Below, one piece after another: positions 1 through 7,302 of a stretch of 38,434 bases of DNA. The notes beneath the pieces were generated by a model. It had not been told where the DNA came from. It searched no databases and saw nothing but the letters and a program-made list of their open reading frames with translations. Within the stretch, counting starts at the first letter, position 1, and each line of letters starts with the position of its first letter. The translations under genes and the position numbers were made by a program. The DNA lies in the NCBI GenBank assembly GCA_947627855.1, contig CANQXR010000023.1, positions 1-38,434 on the forward strand. Direction: 5' to 3'. The DNA comes from an uncultured Clostridia bacterium. Its GTDB lineage: Bacteria; Bacillota; Clostridia; Lachnospirales; CAG-274.

Positions 1-114
1 TGCGGCACGGGTGGGGGCGAGGGGCAGACAGGGCGAGGGGGAGAAGGGAGCGGAGGGCTTGCCCTCCGCTCCCTTCTCCCCCTCGCCCTGTCTGCCCCTC
101 GCCCCCGGCAACCC
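1..114. repeat. Long perfect GC-rich palindrome A (partial Y-shaped element)
   Basis: Bases 13-58 are the exact reverse complement of 61-106: a 46-bp perfect stem with only two bases (TT) between the arms. The left arm is almost all purine. The right arm is followed by G then GCAAC (108-112) and CCGCAG, matching what follows the long stem of the element at 29955-30040. The left flank (GGCACGGG at 4-11) matches the spacer before the long stem at the right window end. I therefore read this as the right half of a Y-shaped element whose first hairpin lies outside the window. It sits just beyond the copA stop codon. No T tract follows it in the copA direction, so it is not a standard terminator. 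Confidence 0.85.
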
Positions 115-143
115 GCAGGCTGGTCAGCGGACGGTTTGATGGG

Positions 144-2648
144 TTATTCTATTGAAATCAGCTTATAATCGGCTTTTTTTATGGTCTTTTTCAGTATTTT
201 GTCATCTATGGGAGAGTTAAGCCTTATATGTGCTGTTCCTTCTGTGTGGCTTACGACTGCTTCATCTATCTGAGGGAGTGTTTCAAGAGCCTTTTTTACT
301 CTTGCCTCGCAATGATTGCACATCATACCCTCTATTCTGAGGGTTTTCTCATTCGTTTCATTATCTTCGGAAGATGACGGTTGGGATTTTATTTTTTTAT
401 CCCTTTTTACGCTGTGGATATCCATGAGGTTAAGTCTGAGGGCATTGGAAACAACGCAGAAGCTGGAAAGGCTCATTGCCGCTGCTGCAAACATAGGGTT
501 GAGCCTTAAGCCGAACAGCGGAATAAGAGCGCCTGCGGCAAGGGGTATGCCTATTACGTTATAGAAGAATGCCCAGAAGAGATTCTGATGTATATTGCGA
601 AGAGCGGCTCTGCCAAGGCGTATTGCCGCCGGAACATCGCTCAGTCTGCTTTTCATAAGCACTATATCGGCAGCATCTATCGCCACGTCTGCGCCGGCTC
701 CTATGGCTATTCCCACATCGGCTCTCGTAAGTGCCGGAGCATCGTTTATGCCGTCCCCTACCATTGCCGTTTTGCCATGTGTCTTAAGGGTGCGGACTGC
801 ATTTTCCTTTCCGTCGGGCAGAACTCCGGCTATTACATCGTCTACGCCTGCCTGCGCTCCTATGGCGTTTGCCGTTTTTTCATTGTCGCCTGTGAGCATG
901 ACAACCTTTATGCCCATATTCTTAAGCTCATTTACTGCGGACGGGCTGTCCTCCTTGATTATATCGGCTGCGGCAATTATTCCCATAAGGCTGCCGTTTT
1001 TGGCAAAAAGAAGGGGTGTTTTGCCCTCCTCCGAAAGCTTATGGGCTTTGTTTTTAACCGTTTCGTCAAGCTTTATTTTTCCGCCTATATATTTCAGACT
1101 TCCTCCCGTTATTTCGCTGTCGTTTAATTTTCCCCGCAGACCGTTTCCGGCGAGGGCTTCAAAGTCGCTTATTTCCGGCGGGTCTATATTAAGGCTTTTG
1201 CTTTTTTCGAGTATTGCCTTTGCAAGAGGGTGTTCGCTTTTTGCCTCCAAAGCGGCTGCCGTCCTTATAAGGGTTCTTTCGTCAGTGCCGTCTGAGGGAA
1301 TTATGTCGGTGACATGGGGTTCTCCTTTTGTGATGGTTCCTGTTTTGTCAAGCACGACTGTTGTTATTCTGCCTGCCTCCTCCAATGAGGCGGCTGTTTT
1401 GAAAAGTATTCCGTTTTTTGCGCCAAGGCCGCTGCCTACCATTATTGCTACGGGGGTTGCCAGACCGAGGGCGCAGGGGCAGCTTATTACAAGAACGGAA
1501 ATTCCCCTTGCAACGGCAAAGCCCATGCCCTCGCCCAAAGCGAGCCATATTATTGCCGTAAGAAGGGCTATTACTATAACGACAGGCACAAACACGCCCG
1601 AAACCTTATCGGCGATTTTTGCGATAGGCGCTTTTGTTGCGGCGGCATCGCTTACCATTTTTATTATCTGGGATATGGTTGTATCCTCGCCCACTCTCAG
1701 CGCAGTGCATCTTATATAGCCGGAGGTGTTGAGAGTGCCGGCGGAAACCTTATCTCCCTCAGCCTTATCCGCAGGAATGCTTTCACCTGTAAGCGCCGCT
1801 TCGTTTACGGCGGTGTGTCCCTCTGTTATAACTCCGTCAACGGGTATATTTTCGCCCGGTCTTACAACAAACATATCACCCTTTTCGACCTGCTCTATGG
1901 GGACGGTTATTTCCTCACCGTTCTTAAAGAGGGTCGCTGTTCTGGGGGCAAGGCGCATAAGGCTTTTAAGCGCATCGGTCGTCTTTCCCTTGGATCTCGC
2001 TTCAAGGGTTTTTCCTACGGTTATCAGCGTAAGTATCATTGCGGCGGATTCAAAATAAAATTCATTCATAAATGGCATCGCAGCTTGCATTGAAAGTCTG
2101 CCGGCGGCATCTGTCATTTCAAAAAGGGCATACACGCTGTATACAAAGGCGGCGGAAGAACCGAGGGCTACCAGTGTATCCATATTCGGCGCTCTGTGCA
2201 GAAGTCCCCTGAATCCGCTTATGAAGAATTTCTGATTTATGACCATTACGGCAATTGTGAGAAGCAGTTCGAGAAGTCCGAGAGCCACAGGGTTTTCGTC
2301 AAAGAATGGGGGTATGGGAAAGCCGAACATCATATGCCCCATTGAAAAATACATAAGAACAGCAAGAAAGCCAAGGGAACACAAAAGCCTTTTAACAAGC
2401 AGAGGAGTAGTTCTGTCCTCAAGGGCGGTGTTGTCCTTTTGTGGTGCTGAGCCTTCCAATGCTGCTCCATAGCCGGCTTTTTCAACGGCGGCTATTATTA
2501 CGGCAGGCTCAGCTGTTCCTTCTACGCCCATGGAATTTGTAAGCAGACTTACGCTGCATGAGGTCACTCCCCTGACCTTCAGAACAGCCTTTTCAACTCT
2601 TGCGCTGCAGGCGGCGCAGCTCATTCCCGTTACCTTATATTTTGTCAT
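144..2648 (-). CDS. copA: Copper-translocating P1B-type ATPase with HMA domains at both ends
   Basis: This is a membrane ATPase that exports Cu(I) from the cytoplasm. The sequence shows an N-terminal HMA domain (GMSCAAC, about residues 8-14), membrane segments, the actuator region (TGES), the CPC membrane metal site (SCPCALGLATP), the phosphorylation motif DKTGT, and the ATP-hinge motif GDGINDAPAL. A second HMA-like domain (GMMCNHCEARV) sits at the extreme C-terminus after a charged Lys/Ser/Glu linker, like a CopZ chaperone fused to the pump. The start at 2648 is preferred because AAGGAG lies nine bases upstream; an ATG two codons earlier (2654) has too short a spacing. It follows csoR by 18 bases and is very likely cotranscribed and copper-induced. 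The copper assignment rests on CPC and the csoR partner and is firm. Confidence 0.96.
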   Translation of the reverse strand: MTKYKVTGMSCAACSARVEKAVLKVRGVTSCSVSLLTNSMGVEGTAEPAVIIAAVEKAGYGAALEGSAPQKDNTALEDRTTPLLVKRLLCSLGFLAVLMYFSMGHMMFGFPIPPFFDENPVALGLLELLLTIAVMVINQKFFISGFRGLLHRAPNMDTLVALGSSAAFVYSVYALFEMTDAAGRLSMQAAMPFMNEFYFESAAMILTLITVGKTLEARSKGKTTDALKSLMRLAPRTATLFKNGEEITVPIEQVEKGDMFVVRPGENIPVDGVITEGHTAVNEAALTGESIPADKAEGDKVSAGTLNTSGYIRCTALRVGEDTTISQIIKMVSDAAATKAPIAKIADKVSGVFVPVVIVIALLTAIIWLALGEGMGFAVARGISVLVISCPCALGLATPVAIMVGSGLGAKNGILFKTAASLEEAGRITTVVLDKTGTITKGEPHVTDIIPSDGTDERTLIRTAAALEAKSEHPLAKAILEKSKSLNIDPPEISDFEALAGNGLRGKLNDSEITGGSLKYIGGKIKLDETVKNKAHKLSEEGKTPLLFAKNGSLMGIIAAADIIKEDSPSAVNELKNMGIKVVMLTGDNEKTANAIGAQAGVDDVIAGVLPDGKENAVRTLKTHGKTAMVGDGINDAPALTRADVGIAIGAGADVAIDAADIVLMKSRLSDVPAAIRLGRAALRNIHQNLFWAFFYNVIGIPLAAGALIPLFGLRLNPMFAAAAMSLSSFCVVSNALRLNLMDIHSVKRDKKIKSQPSSSEDNETNEKTLRIEGMMCNHCEARVKKALETLPQIDEAVVSHTEGTAHIRLNSPIDDKILKKTIKKADYKLISIE

Positions 2649-2666
2649 ATACATTCACTCCTTTTC

Positions 2667-2975
2667 TCACATAAGACGTTTCATAATTTCTGTAAGCTCG
2701 TCTATTACATCGTCACGTCCCTCTCTTATTCCATCGGCAACGCAGCTTTTTATATGGCTTGAAAGAAGCTCTCTGTTGAATGAATTTATGGCTGACGAAA
2801 CAGCGGAGGACTGCATCAGTATGTCCGTGCAGTAGGCTTTGTTTTCAAGCATATTTTTTATGCCCCTTATCTGTCCTTCTATTCTGTTAAGCCTGTTTAT
2901 AAGCTTTTTAAGCTCTTCGGGAGAGCGCTCCTTTGTTTTATATGTCATGTGGCAGCATTTTTTTTCATCTGTCAT
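2667..2975 (-). CDS. csoR: Copper-sensing repressor of the CsoR/RcnR family
   Basis: This 102-residue all-helical repressor of the DUF156 family releases DNA when it binds Cu(I). Family hallmarks are visible: the N-terminal helix with LINRLNRIEGQIRGIKNML, a Cys in the next segment (AYCTDIL), and a downstream SHIKSC segment giving the Cys-His-Cys copper ligand set typical of CsoR. It also carries an N-terminal Cys pair and a His (KKCCHM) not needed for the fold. The start has GAGGTG upstream. It is the first gene of the csoR-copA unit. Its promoter contains a palindrome of the CsoR operator type, so autoregulation is likely. RcnR (Ni/Co) is the alternative, but the copA partner argues for copper. 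Confidence 0.95.
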   Translation of the reverse strand: MTDEKKCCHMTYKTKERSPEELKKLINRLNRIEGQIRGIKNMLENKAYCTDILMQSSAVSSAINSFNRELLSSHIKSCVADGIREGRDDVIDELTEIMKRLM

Positions 2976-2992
2976 AATATCACCTCGTCACC

Positions 2993-3021
2993 ATTATATA
3001 CCCCCTTGGGGTATTTGTCAA
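2993..3021 (-). promoter_or_regulatory. csoR-copA promoter with embedded CsoR operator
   Basis: On the minus strand a perfect consensus -35 TTGACA (3016-3021) and -10 TATAAT (2993-2998) are 17 bases apart. The spacer carries the palindrome ATACCCC-AA-GGGGGTAT (2998-3014), which matches the known CsoR operator pattern of C and G runs flanked by TA. Repressor bound there would block RNA polymerase. This explains how the pump is silent until copper appears. The sites are seen; CsoR binding is inferred. Confidence 0.9.
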
Positions 3022-3030
3022 CGATTTTTG

Positions 3031-3061
3031 CGCCCCGTATCTTATGTGGGGATACGGGGCG
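3031..3061. repeat. 11-bp hairpin between csoR promoter and the next gene's stop
   Basis: Arms 3031-3041 and 3051-3061 pair perfectly (CGCCCCGTATC and its complement) with a nine-base loop. It sits right after the stop codon of the membrane protein gene, in terminator position, but the following bases on that strand are an A run rather than a T run. It may be a weak terminator or an mRNA 3' stabiliser. Confidence 0.5.
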
Positions 3062-3066
3062 GTGGG

Positions 3067-3486
3067 TCAGTGTTTATGGCTTATATACAGATAGCATATA
3101 TAATATATTATGACTTCGGCGCATATTGCATAGGCGATAACAAGCCCCTCTGTTTTTCTTTCCGTCAGAAAAAGCACAATCATTGCAATTGCCGAAAAAA
3201 TTGTGAAAAAAAAGAATGTGCAGCTTTTGGCTCTGTTGGATATCCATATGTTTCTTTCGTCCTTTTCCGCAATCTCGCGTTTTTTCATAAGGCGCTCATC
3301 TTTCATAAGCCTTACGTTTCTGAATATCTGCCCAAAGCCGCACACAGCGTATGCAATTCCTGCGGCTCTTATTAAATCTCCCGTATTGTCTTTTACAAGG
3401 TATGAAACTCCGAAAAGAACAAGCCCTGCGGCGACATACACCGCAAATAATAATATCCTCTTTTTTATTTTGTCTTTGAATTCCAT
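3067..3486 (-). CDS. Small membrane protein paired with an XRE regulator (DUF2178-like)
   Basis: This 139-residue protein has no recognised catalytic motif. The sequence shows two hydrophobic segments near the N-terminus (about residues 10-27 and 36-52), a charged central stretch rich in Lys, Arg and Glu (about 55-85, with MKDERLMKKREIAEKDER), and two more hydrophobic segments (about 88-107 and 113-135). Four membrane segments with a cytoplasmic charged loop are likely. The order regulator then small membrane protein, separated by two bases, is common in Clostridia and archaea, where the membrane partner is often called DUF2178. The function of such pairs is not known. The family name is a judgement from layout and composition, not a search. 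Confidence 0.75.
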   Translation of the reverse strand: MEFKDKIKKRILLFAVYVAAGLVLFGVSYLVKDNTGDLIRAAGIAYAVCGFGQIFRNVRLMKDERLMKKREIAEKDERNIWISNRAKSCTFFFFTIFSAIAMIVLFLTERKTEGLVIAYAICAEVIIYYICYLYISHKH

Positions 3487-3488
3487 TA

Positions 3489-3686
3489 TTATTCCTCCTC
3501 AAAAATAAATACATCTTCTATGGTACACCCGAAAAATAAAGAGATTCTGAAAGCCAACGGCAGAGAAGCGGTATATTTTCCGCTTTCTATAGAAATTATG
3601 GTTTGTCTTGTGACATTGCAGGCGTTTGCAAGCTCGTCCTGCGTGGTTCCGTTTTTCTTTCTCAGCTCTTTTATTCTGTTTTTCAA
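3489..3686 (-). CDS. XRE-family helix-turn-helix regulator, YozG-like
   Basis: This 65-residue protein is little more than one Cro/C1-type DNA-binding domain. Residues about 10-32 (TTQDELANACNVTRQTIISI) form the helix-turn-helix, and the tail ends FGCTIEDVFIFEEE as in YozG-like regulators. The start is a TTG codon at 3686, chosen because GGAGGTG lies just upstream and no in-frame ATG or GTG fits. It is followed after two bases by the membrane protein gene at 3067-3486. Two near-palindromic sites around its own promoter suggest autorepression. The signal it senses cannot be read from the sequence. Confidence 0.92.
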   Translation of the reverse strand: MKNRIKELRKKNGTTQDELANACNVTRQTIISIESGKYTASLPLAFRISLFFGCTIEDVFIFEEE

Positions 3687-3710
3687 ATCATCACCTCCGG
3701 CTTGGTATTA

Positions 3711-3774
3711 TGTATAGTTTGCTTTACATTTTTATAATAGCACAATCAGGAGCGTATGTCAAGTATACTTTACA
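3711..3774 (-). promoter_or_regulatory. Promoter of the XRE-membrane pair with two operator-like palindromes
   Basis: On the minus strand -35 TTGACA (3757-3762) and -10 TATTAT (3734-3739) are 17 bases apart. Two related 18-bp imperfect palindromes of the form TGTAAAG-N4-CTTTACA lie at 3757-3774, covering the -35 box, and at 3711-3728, just past the start of transcription. Two copies flanking the core promoter are what an autoregulating small HTH protein would use. The binding protein is inferred from position. Confidence 0.75.
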
Positions 3775-3792
3775 TTTTATCGGGGAATATAT

Positions 3793-3827
3793 AAAAAAAG
3801 AACCCATACCCTTTCGGGAATGAGTTC
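3793..3827 (-). terminator. Terminator of rpsF-ssb-rpsR
   Basis: On the minus strand, shortly after the rpsR stop codon, a 12-pair stem (3816-3827 with 3800-3811, two mismatches) with a four-base loop is followed by seven T residues. This is a standard Rho-independent terminator. Confidence 0.88.
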
Positions 3828-3837
3828 CTGAATTTCT

Positions 3838-4068
3838 TTATTCGGCTACATATGGCAAAAGTGCAACGTGTCTTGCTCTTTTTACGGCTACCGTAAGCAC
3901 TCTCTGATGTTTAGCGCAGTTTCCTGTTATTCTTCTTGGAAGAATTTTGCCTCTTTCGGAAACAAACTTACGAAGTCTGGCTGTGTCCTTATAGTCAATA
4001 TGATTTATACCTTCAGCACAAAATGCGCAAACACGCTTTTTTCTTCTGCCGCGTCTTTTATTTATCAT
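3838..4068 (-). CDS. rpsR: 30S ribosomal protein S18
   Basis: S18 binds S6 on the platform of the small ribosomal subunit. The 76-residue product has the family length and the core [19 protein letters not shown]. It keeps CAFC near residue 14 and NCAKH near residue 50, the zinc-ribbon type of S18. A GGAGG lies about ten bases before the ATG. It is the last gene of rpsF-ssb-rpsR, but a 115-base gap with repeated hairpins separates it from ssb, which is longer than usual for this operon. Confidence 0.98.
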   Translation of the reverse strand: MINKRRGRRKKRVCAFCAEGINHIDYKDTARLRKFVSERGKILPRRITGNCAKHQRVLTVAVKRARHVALLPYVAE

Positions 4069-4090
4069 AGCGTTCTATCCTCCTTGACTT

Positions 4091-4165
4091 GTTGTTTATA
4101 ACAATATTGTTGTAAACAACAACATTGTTGTTGTGAGCAACAACATTGTTGTTGTAAGCAACAAC
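4091..4165 (-). repeat. Four tandem GTTGTTG-tetraloop-CAACAAC hairpins between ssb and rpsR
   Basis: Three close repeats form hairpins at 4148-4165, 4127-4144 (7 bp stems, tetraloops) and 4107-4122 (6 bp). A fourth, weaker one lies at 4092-4104. The two clearest copies belong to an exact 21-base repeat period with one changed base (4117-4137 and 4138-4158). In the transcript they would form a string of small stems between ssb and rpsR. The same CATTGTTGTTGTA string occurs inside the ssb gene near 4237-4249, where it encodes Asn residues, so the array may have arisen by copying from there. The role is unknown; control of rpsR translation or mRNA processing is possible. Confidence 0.8.
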
Positions 4166-4183
4166 ACATATCATTCAATAAAA

Positions 4184-4633
4184 TCAGAATGGCAGATCAT
4201 CGGGGTCTACACTGTCTTCGACCTGATAAAAACCATCATCATTGTTGTTGTAGGTGTTGACCTTGGGAGCCGGAGCGGGAGCAAATGAATTTTCCCGATA
4301 GGACGGGTTTGCTGATTTTCTTTCAACAAACTCGGCTTCCTCGATTATTACTTCGGCGCTTGTTCTTCTCTGACCCTGACTGTCCTCCCAGTTTCTTATC
4401 TGAAGTCTGCCGCTTACACCTATCTGCATTCCTTTAACAAAATATTTCTGAATAAATTCGCCTGTTTTGCCAAAAGCAACGCAATTGATGAAATCTGCGT
4501 CAGCTTCGCCATCACGCTTGAAGCGTCTGTTTACCGCAATTGAGAAACGGCAGATAGCAAGAGGTTCCGCCGACTGAGAATATCTTGTTTCGGGATCTCT
4601 GACAAAACGGCCTACAAGCAAAACCTTATTCAT
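4184..4633 (-). CDS. ssb: Single-stranded DNA-binding protein
   Basis: SSB coats single-stranded DNA in replication and repair. The product has 149 residues: an OB fold over about residues 1-105 (MNKVLLVGRFVRDPETRYS, then FINCVAFGKTGEFIQKYFVKG and GRLQIRNWEDSQGQRR), a flexible Pro/Asn-rich linker, and the acidic tip DPDDLPF used to recruit partner proteins. GAGGGTG precedes the ATG. It lies 16 bases after rpsF and upstream of rpsR, the classic Firmicute order that couples ssb to ribosomal protein genes. Confidence 0.98.
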   Translation of the reverse strand: MNKVLLVGRFVRDPETRYSQSAEPLAICRFSIAVNRRFKRDGEADADFINCVAFGKTGEFIQKYFVKGMQIGVSGRLQIRNWEDSQGQRRTSAEVIIEEAEFVERKSANPSYRENSFAPAPAPKVNTYNNNDDGFYQVEDSVDPDDLPF

Positions 4634-4649
4634 ATTTACACCCTCTTGA

Positions 4650-4937
4650 TCATTCTTCTACCTTTGTGATAAGGTAACGAAGAACATTGTCCATAATTCT
4701 CATACGCTTTTCAACCTCAACAGGAACATTGGCATCGCCTGTGAAAGTTACAAAATTGTAGATTCCCTCTCTGAGCTTCTGAATTTCATATGCAAGTCTT
4801 TTTTTGCCCCAATCGTCAACCTTTTCAACTGTACCGCCGAAACGCTCGATTAAAGACTGAACTCCTGCCTGAGCAGCAGCATAAGCTTCTTCTTCTAAAG
4901 ATGGATTATAAACTACAGCAAGTTCGTACTTGTTCAT
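4650..4937 (-). CDS. rpsF: 30S ribosomal protein S6
   Basis: S6 pairs with S18 on the 30S platform. The 95-residue product begins MNKYELAVVYNPSL, typical of S6, and contains the DDWGKKRLAYEIQK segment and a C-terminal RIMDNVLRYLITK. The start at 4937 is supported by AAGGAGGTG nine bases upstream; the open frame runs 16 codons further upstream, but that part lies in the structured leader and does not resemble S6. It is the first gene of rpsF-ssb-rpsR. Confidence 0.97.
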   Translation of the reverse strand: MNKYELAVVYNPSLEEEAYAAAQAGVQSLIERFGGTVEKVDDWGKKRLAYEIQKLREGIYNFVTFTGDANVPVEVEKRMRIMDNVLRYLITKVEE

Positions 4938-4954
4938 CTTTTTTACACCTCCTT

Positions 4955-5010
4955 CTGGTCTTTGGCCCTTTCGGTAAAAGAGCAAGGTCCGGGATAATGA
5001 ATATCCTGTT
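4955..5010 (-). promoter_or_regulatory. Structured rpsF leader, candidate S6:S18 binding site
   Basis: In the roughly 100-base leader the minus strand can form GGATA-TTCAT-TATCC, then a longer stem pairing GGACCTT with AAGGGCC (one mismatch). The loop of that stem contains ACCGA, a CCG trinucleotide. Known rpsF leaders bind the S6:S18 complex through a CCG in a structured loop, so feedback control is plausible. The match to the published motif was judged by eye only. Confidence 0.45.
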
Positions 5011-5044
5011 ATACAAAGCGGTTAAAATACCGCTACAAAATGGT

Positions 5045-5073
5045 ATTTTAACACACAATCGTAACAAATGCAA
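5045..5073 (-). promoter_or_regulatory. rpsF operon promoter
   Basis: On the minus strand -35 TTGCAT (5068-5073) and -10 TAAAAT (5045-5050) are separated by 17 bases. Transcription would begin near 5038, giving a leader of about 100 bases before rpsF. Confidence 0.8.
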
Positions 5074-5131
5074 GCATTTTTTTAAGAAAATGCCAAAACG
5101 GCTCAGAAGGAAGGGAAGGTGTTTTTCCGGT

Positions 5132-6238
5132 CTACACTAAATTTTCCGGATTAAGGCACATAAGCTCCGGAACGACAAATATGCCGTCCTTTCTTACAAG
5201 CACATCGTCAAAATATATTTCCCCTCCGCCGCAGTCGGCTGTCATTATAAGCACAAGGTCCCAGTGGACGGCGCTCCTGTTTCCGTTGTCCGCATCGTCA
5301 TAGGCGTTGCCGGGGGTAAAATGTATCGAACCTCTTATCTTTTCATCGAAGAGTATATTTTTCATGGGCTTTGTTATAAAGGGATTTACGCCTATGGCAA
5401 ATTCACCCACATATCTTGCTCCCTCATCGGTGTTGAATATTTCGTTTGCCTTTTCCGAATTGTTTGCTTCGGCGTTTATTATTTTGCCGTCACGGAATGT
5501 AAGGCTTACGTTTTCAAAGTCAAATCCTCTGTACGGGCTTGGCGTGTTGTAGGTTATTTTGCCGTTTACGCTGTTCTTTACAGGGGCGGTGTAGACTTCG
5601 CCGTCAGGTATGTTCATTTCGCCGGCGCACTTTATGGCAGGCATACCCTTTATTGAAAACGTAAGGTCGGTGTCCTTTGCCACAAGCCTTACTTTATCCG
5701 TTCTTTCCATATAGGAAACAAGGCTGTCCATCGCCTTGGACATTTTTGAATAGTCAAGATTGCATACCTTATAGAAAAAGTCCTCGAATGCCTCCTGACT
5801 TGTGCCCATGCTCTGTGCAAGTGCGGGACCGGGATATCTCAGCACTACCCATTTCTTTTTCAGGCGTATTTCCGTTACGGGACGCTGATATACCGTTGTA
5901 TATATGCCAAGCTTGTCTGATGGCACATCGGAAAGCTCCGACTGGTTTGCATTTGCGCCTATGCCTATATAAGCGTCCATGCCCTCCATTTTTTTCATAT
6001 CGATGTCTGCAAGAAAACGCCATTGCTCCTCTGTTGAGTTAAGCAGAAGCTCTCTTGTGACTGAGGAATCCGCAAGGTCAGCGTAGGGAATTCCTCCTGC
6101 CTTATATATTTCCTTTATAAGCAGCTTTACGAGGGGAAGGCAGTCGCCGCTTGCGTTTATAAGAACCCTTTCCCCTTTCTTTACCTTTATAGAATAGCCG
6201 ACTATGTTTTTTGCAAGCTCTGCGGTTCTCTGATCCAT
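5132..6238 (-). CDS. M29-family (thermophilic) metallo-aminopeptidase
   Basis: The 368-residue product resembles M29 aminopeptidases such as AmpS, cytoplasmic enzymes that remove N-terminal residues using two divalent metal ions. Visible family features are the N-terminal repeat-like part (YSIKVKKGERVLINASGD), and a C-terminal catalytic part with CAGEMNIPDGEVYTAP, where the Glu residues are metal ligands, EFAIGVNPFI, and the segment with HFTPGNAYDDADNGN and SAVHWDLV supplying His and Asp ligands. Family length is about 370-410. AAGGA lies upstream of the ATG. It follows the exchanger gene by 50 bases on the same strand and may share its transcript. Substrate specificity cannot be read from the sequence. 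Confidence 0.92.
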   Translation of the reverse strand: MDQRTAELAKNIVGYSIKVKKGERVLINASGDCLPLVKLLIKEIYKAGGIPYADLADSSVTRELLLNSTEEQWRFLADIDMKKMEGMDAYIGIGANANQSELSDVPSDKLGIYTTVYQRPVTEIRLKKKWVVLRYPGPALAQSMGTSQEAFEDFFYKVCNLDYSKMSKAMDSLVSYMERTDKVRLVAKDTDLTFSIKGMPAIKCAGEMNIPDGEVYTAPVKNSVNGKITYNTPSPYRGFDFENVSLTFRDGKIINAEANNSEKANEIFNTDEGARYVGEFAIGVNPFITKPMKNILFDEKIRGSIHFTPGNAYDDADNGNRSAVHWDLVLIMTADCGGGEIYFDDVLVRKDGIFVVPELMCLNPENLV

Positions 6239-6288
6239 AAAACATCTGTCCTTTCGTTATATATTTGCCCTTTCAGGACTGCGCAGCG

Positions 6289-7266
6289 TTATGCCGCAAT
6301 GGTCATAGGCAGGGCGATGGAGCATACATATGACGCTATAAGTAATAAGCCCAGAATTCTGGAAAGCCATACATATTTTTTGGAAAACATAACACAAATG
6401 GCTATAACCGTTGAAATTACGCCGAAAAGTATCATGAACAGCGAAGCCGTCTCCTTGAAGTAGATGCTTCCGCTTGTGAGAAGAAGGTCGCCGAACACAA
6501 GTATTATGAAGTTGAATATATTGCTTCCCGTTACGTTTCCGATAGATGCGTTGAAGTTTTTGAGCCTTACAAGGTTGATGGATGAGGTTAGCTCAGGCAA
6601 TGACGTGGCTACGCCGAGGAATATTGCCCCTGCAACGGTTTTGCCGAGCTGGAGTTCGTCCGCTATTATATCCGTTACCTTTGTAAGCACTATACTTACT
6701 ATGACAAGCAATACTGCAAATATAACAAACCTGACCATTATCTGTCCCGGCGTCATATCGGTTGCAGGTGCATCGTCACTTCCGCCCTCGTCATCGCCGG
6801 CAATAAGCTTTACATTTATAATGTAGACAATGAGTATTATTACCGAGGCTATATCAACTGAAAATATAACAAGGTTAAGGGTGGAATTCTGATGTGTAAC
6901 GCCGAAATATGTTGCGCCGAACATTACAAGGGTGAGCAGGAGCGTGAATATGTGAGTTTTTGAAACCTTGGACTCCTTATATGTCTGTGCGGCAAAAAGA
7001 AGGCAGATGCCTATTATAATAAGGTTGAAGTTGTCGCTCCCCAATACGTTTCCCAGAACAAGGTTTGGTTCGTGTACAATAAGAACAGACGTAATGCTTG
7101 TGAAAAGTTCGGGCAGGCTTGTTACTGCGGCAAGCATTATACCGCCTATAAACGCTCCCGAAAGATTTGTTTTCTTGTCAAGCTCGTCTACATAGAATGA
7201 AAGCTTGATTGAAAAATAAACTACCATAGCAGCTAAAACAATGTAGCTTAAAAACAGTGGCGCCAT
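6289..7266 (-). CDS. Calcium/sodium antiporter, CaCA family (YrbG-like)
   Basis: This is an inner membrane cation exchanger of about 325 residues with some ten hydrophobic segments. The two alpha repeats that form the ion path are plain: AAVTSLPELFTSI with GNVLGSDNFN in the first half, and GVATSLPELTSSI with GNVTGSNIFNF in the second. An acidic loop (DDEGGSDDAPATD) separates the halves. The start at 7266 is set by GGAGGT eight bases upstream; the frame opens 16 codons earlier but overlaps the promoter. YrbG-type exchangers move Ca2+ against Na+ or H+; the exact ions are inferred. Confidence 0.92.
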   Translation of the reverse strand: MAPLFLSYIVLAAMVVYFSIKLSFYVDELDKKTNLSGAFIGGIMLAAVTSLPELFTSITSVLIVHEPNLVLGNVLGSDNFNLIIIGICLLFAAQTYKESKVSKTHIFTLLLTLVMFGATYFGVTHQNSTLNLVIFSVDIASVIILIVYIINVKLIAGDDEGGSDDAPATDMTPGQIMVRFVIFAVLLVIVSIVLTKVTDIIADELQLGKTVAGAIFLGVATSLPELTSSINLVRLKNFNASIGNVTGSNIFNFIILVFGDLLLTSGSIYFKETASLFMILFGVISTVIAICVMFSKKYVWLSRILGLLLIASYVCSIALPMTIAA

Positions 7267-7302
7267 AAATAATACCTCCATTAAAAAAATCTTTACATTA
7301 TA

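Noticed and set aside
595..1719. Long open frame of 374 codons on the plus strand
   Set aside because: It lies wholly inside copA on the other strand, is Ser/Ala/Pro-rich with no domain, and is a typical antisense shadow.
3031..3061. Rho-independent terminator for the small membrane protein gene
   Set aside because: The stem is good but no T run follows on the coding strand, so it is listed only as a hairpin.
4117..4158. CRISPR-like direct repeats
   Set aside because: The 21-base units are directly adjacent with no spacers, so this is a tandem hairpin array.
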